Positions 35,340 through 44,490 of a stretch of 64,000 nucleotides of DNA are shown here, one piece after another. The notes beneath the pieces are model-generated. The model saw nothing but the letters and a program-made list of their open reading frames with translations, searched no databases and was not told the DNA's origin. A program made the translations under genes and the position numbers. Numbering within the stretch: the stretch's first letter is position 1; each line of letters starts with the position of its first letter. Origin of the DNA: Neorhizobium galegae (GTDB lineage Bacteria > Pseudomonadota > Alphaproteobacteria > Rhizobiales > Rhizobiaceae); assembly GCF_017877135.1 (NCBI RefSeq), contig NZ_JAGIPH010000004.1:1-64000 (forward strand), written 5' to 3'.

Positions 35340-35668
35340 TCCGCACGATTTCGCGCGGCTGCCACGTCATGGCAACCGCCGCCGCCACCGTTTCCGTCAG
35401 CCTGATGCTGGCGCCTGCAGCACACGCCTCCGGTTCCTCCATGCCGTGGGAGGCGCCGCTTCAGAGTATCCTCCAGTCGATCGAAGGGCCGGTCGCCAAG
35501 ATCATCGCAGTGATCGTCATTATCTCCACCGGCCTTGCGCTGGCCTTCGGTGATACGGGTGGTGGCTTCCGCAAGCTGATTCAGATCGTGTTCGGTCTGT
35601 CTATCGCGTTCGCGGCCAGTTCGTTCTTCCTGTCGTTCTTCTCGTTTGGCGGCGGGGCGCTCATCTGA
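35336..35668 (+). CDS. trbC: TrbC, conjugal pilin precursor
   Basis: 110 aa. A long signal region ends near APAAHASG and two hydrophobic helices follow (AKIIAVIVIISTGLALAFGD and IVFGLSIAFAASSFFLSFF), the VirB2/TrbC pilin pattern. The TraF peptidase at 16569 is the likely processing enzyme. Coupled to trbB and trbD by overlaps. Confidence 0.92.
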   Translation: MIRTISRGCHVMATAAATVSVSLMLAPAAHASGSSMPWEAPLQSILQSIEGPVAKIIAVIVIISTGLALAFGDTGGGFRKLIQIVFGLSIAFAASSFFLSFFSFGGGALI

Positions 35669-35949
35669 TGGCGGGCGGCCTCGAACAGCTCGATGCGGTG
35701 CCGGGTTTTTCCGTCCCGGTCCACCGGGCGCTGACCGAGCATATCCTGCTCGGCGGCGCACCGCGCTCCATCGCGATCGTCAATGGCACGCTGGCCGGGG
35801 CCGTGGGCCTCGGCTTGCGCCTGTGGCTGGTCGGCCTCGCCATCTGGGCGGTCGGACACTTCCTCGCGGTATGGGCGGCTAAGCGAGATCCGCTCTTTGT
35901 CGAGGTCGGCCGCAGGCATCTGCGCATCCCCGGTCATTTGTCAGTGTGA
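35668..35949 (+). CDS. trbD: TrbD (VirB3-like)
   Basis: 93 aa. It begins MAGGLEQLDAVPGFSVPVHRAL and has a hydrophobic core (LAGAVGLGLRLWLVGLAIWAVG), the VirB3/TrbD form. It is a small inner-membrane part of the channel. Its ATG overlaps the trbC stop by one base, and trbE starts 10 bases after its end. Confidence 0.92.
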   Translation: MAGGLEQLDAVPGFSVPVHRALTEHILLGGAPRSIAIVNGTLAGAVGLGLRLWLVGLAIWAVGHFLAVWAAKRDPLFVEVGRRHLRIPGHLSV

Positions 35950-35959
35950 GGACGCGGCT

Positions 35960-38467
35960 ATGATGAACCTCAGCGAATATCGCCGCACCTCCGCCCGGCT
36001 TTCCGACTATCTGCCGTGGGCAGCTCTGGTCGCACCAAGCATTGTGCTGAACAAGGATGGCAGTTTTCAGAGGACGGCGAAGTTTCGCGGGCCGGATCTG
36101 GATTCTGCTGTCGCCGCAGAACTGGTCGCCGTCGCCGGTCGCATCAACAACGCCGTCCGCCGTCTGGGTTCGGGCTGGTCGATTTTCGTCGAGGCGCAGC
36201 GCTCCGAGGCCGCGACCTATCCAGACAGCCGTTTTCCAGATGCGGCCTCCGCTTTGGTCGATGCCGAACGCAAGGCTGGCTTCGAGGAAGCTGGCACCCA
36301 TTTCGTTTCAGGCTATTTCCTGACCTTCCTCTGGCTGCCACCTGCCGAGGACGCGGCTCGTGCCGAAACATGGCTCTATGAAGGCCGCGAGCAATCTGGC
36401 GTCAATCCGCATGAATTGTTGCGCGGCTTCATCGACCGCACCGACCGCGTGCTGGCCTTGCTCGACGGGTTTATGCCGGAATGCGGCTGGCTCAATGATA
36501 GCGGCACGCTCACCTATTTGCATTCGACCATCTCGACCAACCGGCATCGCGTGCGCGTGCCCGAAGTGTCGATGCACCTTGATGCGCTGTTGCCCGACCA
36601 GCCCCTGACCGGCGGACTGGAGCCGCGCCTTGGCGATCAGCATCTGCGCGTCCTGACCATCATCGGCTTCCCGACAGCGACCACACCCGGCCTGCTCGAC
36701 GAAATGAACCGGCTCGCGTTCCCATATCGCTGGTCCACCCGCGCCATCCTGATGGACAAGACGGATGCAACGAAGCTGCTGACCAAAATCCGCCGCCAGT
36801 GGTTTGCCAAGCGTAAGAGCATCGCCGCGATCCTCAAGGAGGTGATGACCAACGAACAATCGGCGCTGGTGGACACCGATGCGTCTAACAAGGCGCTCGA
36901 TGCCGACATGGCCTTGCAGGAGCTGGGCGCTGACGTCGCTGGCATGGCCTATGTCACAGCAACCGTCACCGTCTGGGACATTGATCCGCGGATCGCCGAC
37001 GAGAAGCTACGTCTGGTCGAGAAGATCATTCAAGGCCGTGACTTCACGGCCATGCCCGAAACCGTCAATGCCGTCGATGCCTGGCTCGGCTCGATCCCCG
37101 GACATGCCTACGCCAATGTCCGTCAGCCGCCGATCTCGACGCTCAACCTTGCCCACATGATCCCGCTATCGGCCGTGTGGGCGGGGCCGGAACGGAACGA
37201 ACACCTCGGAGCGCCCCCCTTGCTGTATGGCAAGACCGAAGGTTCGACGCCGTTCCGGCTTTCCCTTCATGTCGGCGACGTGGGCCACACCCTCGTCGTC
37301 GGCCCGACCGGCGCGGGCAAATCCGTGCTGCTGGCGCTGATGGCCCTGCAATTCCGCCGCTATGAACGCAGCCAGATCTTCGCCTTCGATTTCGGGGGAT
37401 CGATCCGGGCATCCGCGCTGGCCATGGGCGGCGACTGGCATGACCTCGGCGGCGGGTTGACCGAGGGATCGGAGGTTTCCGTTTCCCTGCAACCGCTCGC
37501 GCGGATCGATGATGCCTATGAGCGGTCATGGGCCGGTGACTGGATCGCTGCAATCCTGATGCGAGAAGGCATGACCATCACGCCTGAGGTGAAGGAGCAT
37601 ATCTGGACGGCGCTGACCTCGCTGGCATCTGCACCCGTCAGCGAGCGCACCATCACCGGTCTCGCGGTGCTCTTGCAATCCAATGATCTCAAGCAGGCGC
37701 TGCGACCCTATTGCATCGGTGGTGCCTATGGCCGGTTGCTCGATGCGGAGACCGAACAACTCGGCTCAGCGGGTGTGCAGGCGTTCGAGATCGAGGGACT
37801 GGTCGGAACTGGCGCGGCCCCGGCCGTGCTCGCCTACCTGTTCCATCGCATCGGCGACCGGCTCGACGGGCGGCCGACTTTGCTCATCATCGACGAAGGT
37901 TGGCTGGCGCTGGATGACGAAGGGTTCGCCAACCAGCTGCGCGAATGGCTGAAGACGCTCCGCAAGAAAAACGCCAGCGTTATCTTCGCCACGCAGTCGC
38001 TCTCGGACATCGACGGCAGCAACATCGCGCCTGCCATCATCGAAAGCTGCCCGACACGGCTGCTGCTGCCGAATGAACGCGCGATCGAGCCGCAGATCAC
38101 TGCGATCTATCGGCGGTTCGGCCTCAATGACCGGCAGATCGAGATCCTCGCACGGGCAACGCCCAAGCGCGACTATTACTGCCAGTCGCGCCGCGGCAAT
38201 CGCCTGTTCGAGCTGGGCCTGTCCGAAGTCGGCCTCGCGCTCTGCGCCGCATCATCCAAAACCGATCAAACCCGCATTGCCGCTCTCGTCGCCGAGCATG
38301 GGCAGGAAGGCTTCCTCGCCGCCTGGCTGCGCGAGCGCGGCGTCGAATGGGCGGCCGAGCTGATCCCCGATCTCACCAATCTTGCCGAACGGCCCGAGCC
38401 CGCTCAGCCGGTCAGGCCAGATCCAATCCAACCCGATGACATCCAGGAAGAGGAGACCTTGCCATGA
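35960..38467 (+). CDS. trbE: TrbE, conjugal transfer ATPase (VirB4)
   Basis: 835 aa from ATG 35960 (MMNLSEYRRTS). Walker A is VVGPTGAGKSVLLALMAL and Walker B is LLIIDEGWLALDDE. LSDIDGSNIAPAIIESCPTR and the ARATPKRDYYCQSRRGNRLF stretch are typical of VirB4/TrbE ends. It powers pilus and channel assembly at the inner membrane. An open frame extends upstream into trbD but without homology. It overlaps trbJ by four bases. Confidence 0.94.
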   Translation: MMNLSEYRRTSARLSDYLPWAALVAPSIVLNKDGSFQRTAKFRGPDLDSAVAAELVAVAGRINNAVRRLGSGWSIFVEAQRSEAATYPDSRFPDAASALVDAERKAGFEEAGTHFVSGYFLTFLWLPPAEDAARAETWLYEGREQSGVNPHELLRGFIDRTDRVLALLDGFMPECGWLNDSGTLTYLHSTISTNRHRVRVPEVSMHLDALLPDQPLTGGLEPRLGDQHLRVLTIIGFPTATTPGLLDEMNRLAFPYRWSTRAILMDKTDATKLLTKIRRQWFAKRKSIAAILKEVMTNEQSALVDTDASNKALDADMALQELGADVAGMAYVTATVTVWDIDPRIADEKLRLVEKIIQGRDFTAMPETVNAVDAWLGSIPGHAYANVRQPPISTLNLAHMIPLSAVWAGPERNEHLGAPPLLYGKTEGSTPFRLSLHVGDVGHTLVVGPTGAGKSVLLALMALQFRRYERSQIFAFDFGGSIRASALAMGGDWHDLGGGLTEGSEVSVSLQPLARIDDAYERSWAGDWIAAILMREGMTITPEVKEHIWTALTSLASAPVSERTITGLAVLLQSNDLKQALRPYCIGGAYGRLLDAETEQLGSAGVQAFEIEGLVGTGAAPAVLAYLFHRIGDRLDGRPTLLIIDEGWLALDDEGFANQLREWLKTLRKKNASVIFATQSLSDIDGSNIAPAIIESCPTRLLLPNERAIEPQITAIYRRFGLNDRQIEILARATPKRDYYCQSRRGNRLFELGLSEVGLALCAASSKTDQTRIAALVAEHGQEGFLAAWLRERGVEWAAELIPDLTNLAERPEPAQPVRPDPIQPDDIQEEETLP

Positions 38468-39246
38468 TCCGTATACTCATTTCGCGTTTTGCCAGTGCAT
38501 CCATGCTGGCGTTGACCCTCGCTATGTCGGTCGCACTATCACCAATCCTGACAAGTCCGGCTCACGCCTTTGGCTTTGGCCGCATCGTCTATGATCCGAC
38601 CAACTATGCGCAGAACCTTCTCACCGCCGCGCGCACGCTGGAGCAGATCAACCACCAGATCACTTCGCTTCAGAACGAAGCGCAGATGCTCATCAATCAG
38701 GCGAAGAACCTCGCCAGCCTGCCATATTCCTCGCTCCAGACCTTGCAGAAAAATGTGCAGCGCACACAGCAGCTCCTGAGCCAGGCCCAAAACATCGCCT
38801 TCGACGTCCAGAACGTCGATCGGATGTTCAGCCAAAAATACGGCAATGTCTCGCTCTCTGCCACCGACACCCAGCTTGTCGAAGATGCGCGTTCGCGCTG
38901 GCAGAACACAGTTGGCGGTTTGCAGGATGCCATGCGCGTGCAGGCTGGCGTTGTAGGCAATATCGACACCAACCGCGCCGAGATGTCCGCTTTGGTCGGC
39001 CAGAGCCAGAACGCCACCGGCGCTTTGCAGGCAACGCAGGCGGGCAATCAGCTTCTCGCCCTCCAGTCGCAGCAGCTTTCCGATCTTATCGCGCTGATGT
39101 CGGCCAATGGCCGGTCCGAGGCGCTGATCGAGGCCGAACGAGCAACAGCCGCCGAACAGGGCCGTGTCCAGCGTGAACGTTTTCTGACGCCGGGATCGGG
39201 CTACCAGCCCGGCAATGCCCGGATGTTTGGCAACGGCAACAACTGA
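38464..39246 (+). CDS. trbJ: TrbJ (VirB5-like)
   Basis: 260 aa with an N-terminal signal peptide ending at PAHAFG and a long helical body (TLEQINHQITSLQNEAQMLI, RTQQLLSQAQNIAFDVQNVD). The VYDPTNYAQNLL start of the mature part is characteristic of TrbJ. It is a periplasmic/pilus-associated component. TrbK-like follows after 20 bases. Confidence 0.92.
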   Translation: MIRILISRFASASMLALTLAMSVALSPILTSPAHAFGFGRIVYDPTNYAQNLLTAARTLEQINHQITSLQNEAQMLINQAKNLASLPYSSLQTLQKNVQRTQQLLSQAQNIAFDVQNVDRMFSQKYGNVSLSATDTQLVEDARSRWQNTVGGLQDAMRVQAGVVGNIDTNRAEMSALVGQSQNATGALQATQAGNQLLALQSQQLSDLIALMSANGRSEALIEAERATAAEQGRVQRERFLTPGSGYQPGNARMFGNGNN

Positions 39247-39266
39247 CCGGACAGGAGGGGCGCGAC

Positions 39267-39554
39267 ATGGACGGCAAGATGCTGGCACGACTGGGCGCGA
39301 TCATATTCGTGGCTATCGCCATCACCGCCACGGTGATCGAAATGACCCGCGAGAATGAACCGGCGCAGAACCGCACGGCGCCATCGCTTCAGCCCTCTGC
39401 CGATCCGCTGCGCCAGAGCCTGCGCCGTTGCCAGCAGTTAGGCGAAGCCGCCGTGAGTGATCCCGGCTGCCTCGCCACCTGGGCCGAGAACCGCGACCGC
39501 TTTCTCGGCCGGACGCCGGTGCCCGCTTCCCCGCATCAGAACGGGGGAGAGTGA
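39267..39554 (+). CDS. trbK: TrbK-alt, putative entry-exclusion protein
   Basis: 95 aa. One N-terminal membrane helix (RLGAIIFVAIAITATVI) is followed by a soluble part with RRCQQLGEAAVSDPGCLATWAENRDRFLG. The two conserved Cys and the CLATWAENRDRF tail define the TrbK-alt family that replaces classical lipoprotein TrbK in alphaproteobacterial elements. It probably blocks entry of the same element, though that role is inferred by position. Confidence 0.88.
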   Translation: MDGKMLARLGAIIFVAIAITATVIEMTRENEPAQNRTAPSLQPSADPLRQSLRRCQQLGEAAVSDPGCLATWAENRDRFLGRTPVPASPHQNGGE

Positions 39555-39557
39555 AAC

Positions 39558-40925
39558 ATGGGCGGCACCGGCGTCATCGACAATTTTCTGGGCGTATTCA
39601 CCAGCTATATCGACAGTGGCTTCGGTCTGCTTGGCGGGGAAGTCGCCTTTATCGCCACCACGCTGATCGTCATCGACGTGACGCTGTCGGCGCTGTTCTG
39701 GAGTTGGGGCGCGGACGAAGACATCATCGCCCGGCTGGTCAAGAAGACGCTGTTCGTCGGCGTCTTCGCCTATCTGATCGGCAACTGGAACAATCTCGCG
39801 CAGATCATCTTCGACAGCTTCGCCGGTCTGGGCCTGAAAGGGTCAGGCACCAGCTTTTCTTCTGCCGATCTGCTTCGTCCCGGCAAGGTGGCGCAGACCG
39901 GCCTTGATGCCGGTCGACCGCTGCTCGAATCCATCTCCGACATGATGGGCTACTGGTCGTTCTTCGAGAACTTCATCCAGATCGCCTGCCTGATGTTTGC
40001 CTGGGCGCTGGTGCTGCTCGCCTTCTTCATTCTGGCCGTGCAGCTCTTCGTCACGTTGATTGAGTTCAAGCTGACCACGCTGGCCGGGTTCGTGCTGATC
40101 CCCTTCGGCCTGTTCGGCAAGACCGCCTTCATGGCCGAGCGCGTTCTCGGCAATGTCGTTTCCTCCGGCATCAAGGTGCTGGTCCTGGCCGTCATCATCG
40201 GCATCGGATCGACCCTGTTTTCACAGTTCACGGCAGGCTTCGGCGGCGTGACGCCGACCATCGATGATGCCATGGCGATCGTGCTGGCCGCACTTTCCCT
40301 TCTCGGCCTCGGCATATTTGGTCCCGGCATCGCTTCCGGTCTGGTTTCCGGCGGCCCGCAGCTTGGCGCCGGTGCTGCCGTCGGAACCGGCCTTGCTGCG
40401 GGCGGCATGGTGCTTGCCGGGGGGGCCGCCGCTGGCATGGCCGCGAAGGGAGGAGCCGCTGCGCTCTCTGGTGGAGCGGCTGCCGTCCGGGGTGGTGCTG
40501 CCGCCGCAGGGGCGGCGAGCGCCGCCTACAGTGTCGGTTCGCTTGGCCAGTCTGGTGCTGCCGGCGTTGCCTCCGGTCTGGGCGGTGTTGCCCGTGCCGC
40601 AGGCTCCGCCGCCGCATCGCCCCTGAAACGTGCCGCCTCGAAGGCATCGGAAAGCGTCCAGTCCAGCTTTTCCGATGGAGCGCGTGCCGGTTTCGGCGTC
40701 AGCGGCGGGTCTTCGACGGCTGGAACAGTCGGAGGCGCGAGCGAGGCCGCGAACGCTACCCCATCACCCGCAACTCAGGTTGGCGGTTTTCCGGCATGGG
40801 CAAAGCAGATGCAGCGCAAACAGACACTCAGCCACGGCACGTCGATGGCCGCCCATGCCGTGCGCTCCGGCGACAGCCATGGCGGCGGCTCCTCCATCAA
40901 TCTTTCTGAAAGTGACCGCTCATGA
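39558..40925 (+). CDS. trbL: TrbL (VirB6-like)
   Basis: 455 aa polytopic inner-membrane protein. About six hydrophobic segments lie in the first 270 residues (e.g. AFIATTLIVIDVTLSALFW, LMFAWALVLLAFFILAVQLF, LGIFGPGIASGLVSGG). The C-terminal third is Gly/Ala/Ser-rich and low-complexity (AAAGMAAKGGAAALSGG), a usual TrbL feature. It overlaps trbF by four bases. Confidence 0.93.
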   Translation: MGGTGVIDNFLGVFTSYIDSGFGLLGGEVAFIATTLIVIDVTLSALFWSWGADEDIIARLVKKTLFVGVFAYLIGNWNNLAQIIFDSFAGLGLKGSGTSFSSADLLRPGKVAQTGLDAGRPLLESISDMMGYWSFFENFIQIACLMFAWALVLLAFFILAVQLFVTLIEFKLTTLAGFVLIPFGLFGKTAFMAERVLGNVVSSGIKVLVLAVIIGIGSTLFSQFTAGFGGVTPTIDDAMAIVLAALSLLGLGIFGPGIASGLVSGGPQLGAGAAVGTGLAAGGMVLAGGAAAGMAAKGGAAALSGGAAAVRGGAAAAGAASAAYSVGSLGQSGAAGVASGLGGVARAAGSAAASPLKRAASKASESVQSSFSDGARAGFGVSGGSSTAGTVGGASEAANATPSPATQVGGFPAWAKQMQRKQTLSHGTSMAAHAVRSGDSHGGGSSINLSESDRS

Positions 40926-41611
40926 ACATCTTCAAACGTCCATCGGCCCATTACGGCAAATCGCCCGAACCCGAGACGCCCTATCAGAAAGCTGCCCAAG
41001 CTTGGGACGAGCGTATCGGCTCGGCTCGCGTGCAGGCAAAGAACTGGCGCATCATGGCCTTCGGCTCGCTGATCCTCTCGGCCGGTTTCGCCTCTGCCCT
41101 GATCTGGCAATCGGCGCGGGGGACGGTCGTTCCTTGGGTGGTACAGGTCGATAATCTCGGCCAGTCACAAGCCGTCGCGCCTGCCGTGGCTGACTATCGC
41201 CCGACCGATCCGCAGATAGCATTCCATCTCGGCCGCTTCATCGAGCAGACGCGCTCGATCGCGTCCGACGCCATCATCGTGCGCCAGAACTGGCTGCGCG
41301 CCTATGAGTTCACTACGGATCGGGGTGCTGCGACCCTCAATGATTATGCCCGTGCCAATGACCCGTTCACCAGGGTCGGACGGCAGCAGATTGCGGTCGA
41401 GGTGTCGTCGGTGATCCGAGCCTCGAATGACAGCTTCCGTGTCGCCTGGACCGAGCGCCATTACGAAAATGGCCAGCTCTCCACGACCGAACGCTGGACG
41501 GCGATCCTGACCATCGTAATCCAGACGCCGCGCGATGCTGAGCGCCTGCGCGCCAATCCGCTCGGTATCTACGTCAATGCAATTTCATGGTCGCGGGAGA
41601 TGAGCCAATGA
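40922..41611 (+). CDS. trbF: TrbF (VirB8-like)
   Basis: 229 aa. It starts with the FKRPSAHYGKSPEPETPYQ segment, has one membrane helix (AFGSLILSAGFASALIWQSA) and a periplasmic VirB8 domain (VAPAVADYRPTDPQIAFHLGRF, VAWTERHYENGQ). It nucleates channel assembly. Overlaps both neighbours by four bases. Confidence 0.93.
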   Translation: MNIFKRPSAHYGKSPEPETPYQKAAQAWDERIGSARVQAKNWRIMAFGSLILSAGFASALIWQSARGTVVPWVVQVDNLGQSQAVAPAVADYRPTDPQIAFHLGRFIEQTRSIASDAIIVRQNWLRAYEFTTDRGAATLNDYARANDPFTRVGRQQIAVEVSSVIRASNDSFRVAWTERHYENGQLSTTERWTAILTIVIQTPRDAERLRANPLGIYVNAISWSREMSQ

Positions 41612-42618
41612 CCCGCACAATGGTTCGTAATTCCGGCTTGCCGGTTTTCCGTAAACCCGCTTTGGCGGCTTTGTTGCTGTCAGCCACCATGCTGGCCGGT
41701 TGCGCAACCAACCGCACCCCGCAGTTCAGCTATGATGCCGATGTACCCGCGTTGCCCGTGGTGCCGGCAGCCGTTACCGATGACCGGCCCCGGCCTTTGC
41801 ACACACCCCCGGCATGGACTGTGGCGCGCGGCGGGACCGTTGCCACGACGCCGAGTGGCCGCGTCGAGAATGCCAATGCTGCCGCCCGTGTCGAACCGCG
41901 CCGGGAAGGCTATTACAACGCCGTCCAGATCTACCCCTGGTCGGAAGGGGCGCTGTTTCAGGTCTATGCCGCACCGGGGCAGATCACGACAATCGCGCTG
42001 GAACCCGGCGAAAGCCTGACTGGCGCGGGACCGATCGCGGCAGGCGATACCGCCCGATGGATCATTGGCGATACCGAAAGTGGATCGGGTACAAGCCGCC
42101 GCGTCCATATCCTCGTCAAACCGACCCGCGAGGATATTTCTACCAATCTTGTCATCAGCACGGATCGCCGCGTTTATCTCATTGAGCTTCGCGCCCGCGT
42201 GGCGCTCTATATGCCCGCTGTGGCCTGGGCCTATCCCGCGTTACCTGCCGGTCAGCGCGTGACCGTGCCGGCAGCCCCCATCATCCCTGTCGAGACGGCC
42301 CGCAACTATCGCTACGGACTGACTGGAGACACGCCACCGTGGCGCCCCATCTCCGTCTTCGACGATGGCCGCCGTGTCTATGTCGTCTTCCCGCGCGGCA
42401 TCGTGCAGGGCGAGATGCCGCCGATCTTCGTCATAGGCTCCGAGGGCGAAACGCAGATCGTCAACAGCCGCATCCACCAGAACATCCTGATCGTGGATCG
42501 TTTGTTCGGGGCTGCCGAGCTGCGCCTTGGCAGCGGCGATCGCCAGCAGACCGTCAGGATCGTCCGCGTCGAACAAAGGCAGGCGGCCCAGCCCGCAAAG
42601 ACCGGGGAGAATCCGTAA
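41608..42618 (+). CDS. trbG: TrbG (VirB9-like) lipoprotein
   Basis: 336 aa from ATG 41608. The signal sequence ends in a lipobox (LLSATMLAGC), as in TrbG of related systems. The VirB9 body includes VQIYPWSEGALFQVYAAPGQ and DGRRVYVVFPRGI, with the conserved C-terminal segment EGETQIVNSRIHQNILIVD. It forms part of the outer-membrane core complex. Overlaps trbI by one base. Confidence 0.93.
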   Translation: MTRTMVRNSGLPVFRKPALAALLLSATMLAGCATNRTPQFSYDADVPALPVVPAAVTDDRPRPLHTPPAWTVARGGTVATTPSGRVENANAAARVEPRREGYYNAVQIYPWSEGALFQVYAAPGQITTIALEPGESLTGAGPIAAGDTARWIIGDTESGSGTSRRVHILVKPTREDISTNLVISTDRRVYLIELRARVALYMPAVAWAYPALPAGQRVTVPAAPIIPVETARNYRYGLTGDTPPWRPISVFDDGRRVYVVFPRGIVQGEMPPIFVIGSEGETQIVNSRIHQNILIVDRLFGAAELRLGSGDRQQTVRIVRVEQRQAAQPAKTGENP

Positions 42619-43751
42619 TGAGCGACGAGACGACCACCAACGCGCCTCCTATGCGCCTGCGCGCCGAGCCGCCGCGCGTCACCCGGCTGTCGCGCAAGAT
42701 GCTGGCCGGTGTGGGCGCCGTCGCGCTCCTCGGTATTGGCGGCGCATTGATCTATGCGCTCCAGACCCGCGATATGAGTGGAAATGGCGAGGAACTCTAT
42801 TCCACCGAGAACCGCGCCACAGCGGACGGGCTGGCCGGTCTGCCGAAAGATTATACCGGCCCCGTCCTGGGACCAGCTTTGCCGGGCGACCTCGGCGGCC
42901 CGATCCTCGATGCGCAGAACAGGGGGCAACCCGTTACGCCGCGCGTAATGGTGACGCCAACTCGTGATCCTGCCGAGGAGCGACGTCTCGCGGAGGAAGA
43001 AGCTGCACGTCTCAGCACGGTGTTTTTCCAGTCGGGGCAGCGATCAGCGACTACACCCGGTTCCAGTATGCCGGGCCTGGCTGGCCTTGACCTTGGCGGT
43101 CAACCCGCCACGCAGGACCGACACACGGCATTTCTCAATGGTCCGGTGGACCGTCAGGCCGTCGCCATGGATCGGATCATGGCGCCAGCCTCGCCATACA
43201 TCCTTCAGGCAGGGGCTGTAATCCCGGCTGCAATGATTACCGGCATCCGTTCGGATCTGCCCGGCCAGATCGCCGCGCAGGTCACGGAAAATGTCTATGA
43301 CAGCCCGACCGGCGCGCTGCTCCTGATCCCGCAGGGAACGCGCATCATCGGACAGTATGATGCCGGTGTGCAGTTCGGCCAACGCCGTGTGCTGCTGGTC
43401 TGGAACCGCCTGATCCTACCCAATGGCCGCTCCATCGTGCTGGAGCGCCAGCCCGGCGCTGACGCTTCCGGATATGCCGGTCTGGAAGATGGCGTCGATT
43501 ACCACTGGTGGGGTCTGATGAAGGCTGCCGGCCTGTCCACGCTGCTTGGCATCGGGACAGAACTGGCGACCGACGACGAAGACCGCCTGATCCGCGCCAT
43601 CCGCGATGGGGCGCAGGACACCATCAATCAGGCCGGACAGCAGATCGTCCAGCGCCAGTTGCAGGTTGCCCCAACGCTGACCATCAGGCCTGGCTATCCG
43701 GTCAGGGTCATCGTCACCCGAGATCTCGTACTCGAACCTTACAGGAATTGA
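42618..43751 (+). CDS. trbI: TrbI (VirB10-like)
   Basis: 377 aa from ATG 42618. A cytoplasmic N-terminus is followed by one membrane helix (MLAGVGAVALLGIGGALIYA), a Pro/Gly-rich periplasmic linker and the VirB10 barrel domain: LQAGAVIPAAMITGIRSDLP, LLIPQGTRIIGQYD, RPGYPVRVIVTRDLVLEPY. It spans both membranes and gates the channel. An open frame upstream overlaps trbG but is not homologous. Confidence 0.93.
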   Translation: MSDETTTNAPPMRLRAEPPRVTRLSRKMLAGVGAVALLGIGGALIYALQTRDMSGNGEELYSTENRATADGLAGLPKDYTGPVLGPALPGDLGGPILDAQNRGQPVTPRVMVTPTRDPAEERRLAEEEAARLSTVFFQSGQRSATTPGSSMPGLAGLDLGGQPATQDRHTAFLNGPVDRQAVAMDRIMAPASPYILQAGAVIPAAMITGIRSDLPGQIAAQVTENVYDSPTGALLLIPQGTRIIGQYDAGVQFGQRRVLLVWNRLILPNGRSIVLERQPGADASGYAGLEDGVDYHWWGLMKAAGLSTLLGIGTELATDDEDRLIRAIRDGAQDTINQAGQQIVQRQLQVAPTLTIRPGYPVRVIVTRDLVLEPYRN

Positions 43752-43753
43752 CC

Positions 43754-43972
43754 ATGACGAAGCTGAAACTCGGACCGCTTGTTGAGGACAAAGCCGTCAA
43801 AGTGACGGTGGAACTGCCGGGCGCGCTCCACCGTGATCTGATCGCCTATGCTGAGGTGCTGGCCCGCGAAAGTGGCCAGCCCACCGCCGATCCCGTCCGA
43901 CTGATCGTCCCGATGCTTGAGCGGTTCATTGCCACAGATCGTGGGTTTGCAAAGGCGCGGCGAGCTACCTGA
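43754..43972 (+). CDS. DUF2274 protein
   Basis: 72 aa. It starts MTKLKLGPLVEDKAVKVTVE and has LHRDLIAYAEVLARESGQ, the DUF2274 family, which looks like a ribbon-helix-helix. It commonly closes trb operons in alphaproteobacterial elements. It starts two bases after trbI and may be an operon regulator. End of the conjugation block. Confidence 0.9.
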   Translation: MTKLKLGPLVEDKAVKVTVELPGALHRDLIAYAEVLARESGQPTADPVRLIVPMLERFIATDRGFAKARRAT

Positions 43973-43992
43973 AGGATTGTCTACTTAAATAT

Positions 43993-44093
43993 AGGGTCAC
44001 ATATTGCCCGTTATGTGAAAATTTTAATTTAATAGGTCGAATGTGACCCTTAGTGTGATTTCCATTGAAGAATGTGATTGCAGGCCATATAAT
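43993..44093 (+). promoter_or_regulatory. hipBA promoter with repeated TCACAT/ATGTGA motifs
   Basis: AGGGTCACAT (43993-44002) and ATGTGACCCT (44041-44050) are perfect inverted arms 38 bases apart. Further ATGTGA copies are at 44013-44018 and 44072-44077. TTGAAG (44065-44070) and TATAAT (44088-44093) are 17 bases apart, a good sigma-70 promoter, with one ATGTGA in its spacer. HipB autorepresses through sites of this kind, so these are probable HipB operators. Confidence 0.65.
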
Positions 44094-44130
44094 GCACTCT
44101 AACTGGATTTTTCTAGATAAGGTGCGAGAT

Positions 44131-44490
44131 ATGGCTCCAATTTCGGCGGTGGGCTTCACAACGGTAGAGCGAGAGTTGCGCGACCTGGGTACGCGAATTG
44201 CCCGTATTCGCCTCAGCCGGAACCTCACTCAGGCGAGCCTTGCACGCGAGACCGGCGCATCAGTCCGCAGCATCAAGCGGCTTGAGGCCGGCGAGAATGT
44301 ATCTCTCGACACGCTGATACGTGTGCTGGCGGCGCTCAACCTCGGTGATCGGCTGGCGGCAGCCTTGCCAGATCCCGATGTCAGGCCGGTTGAGCGCATC
44401 AGGCATGAGGGACATGAGCGCCAACGCGCTCGCGAGCGCAACGCCGTCCAGAAAGCAACCGAGTGGGCGTGGGGAGACGATGAAGAATGA
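44131..44490 (+). CDS. hipB: HipB-like antitoxin/repressor
   Basis: 119 aa from ATG 44131. Longer starts would overlap the TATAAT promoter, and AAGG lies at a proper distance before this ATG. The Xre-type HTH is ARIRLSRNLTQASLARETGASVRSIKRLEAGENV. The C-terminus is charged (GHERQRARERNAVQKATEWAWGDDEE). It should bind the kinase encoded next and repress the operon. Overlaps hipA by ATGA. Confidence 0.88.
   Translation: MAPISAVGFTTVERELRDLGTRIARIRLSRNLTQASLARETGASVRSIKRLEAGENVSLDTLIRVLAALNLGDRLAAALPDPDVRPVERIRHEGHERQRARERNAVQKATEWAWGDDEE

Noticed and set aside
35783-35959. N-terminal extension of TrbE into trbD
   Set aside because: The extra frame is a shadow of trbD; homology to TrbE begins at MMNLSEYRRTS.
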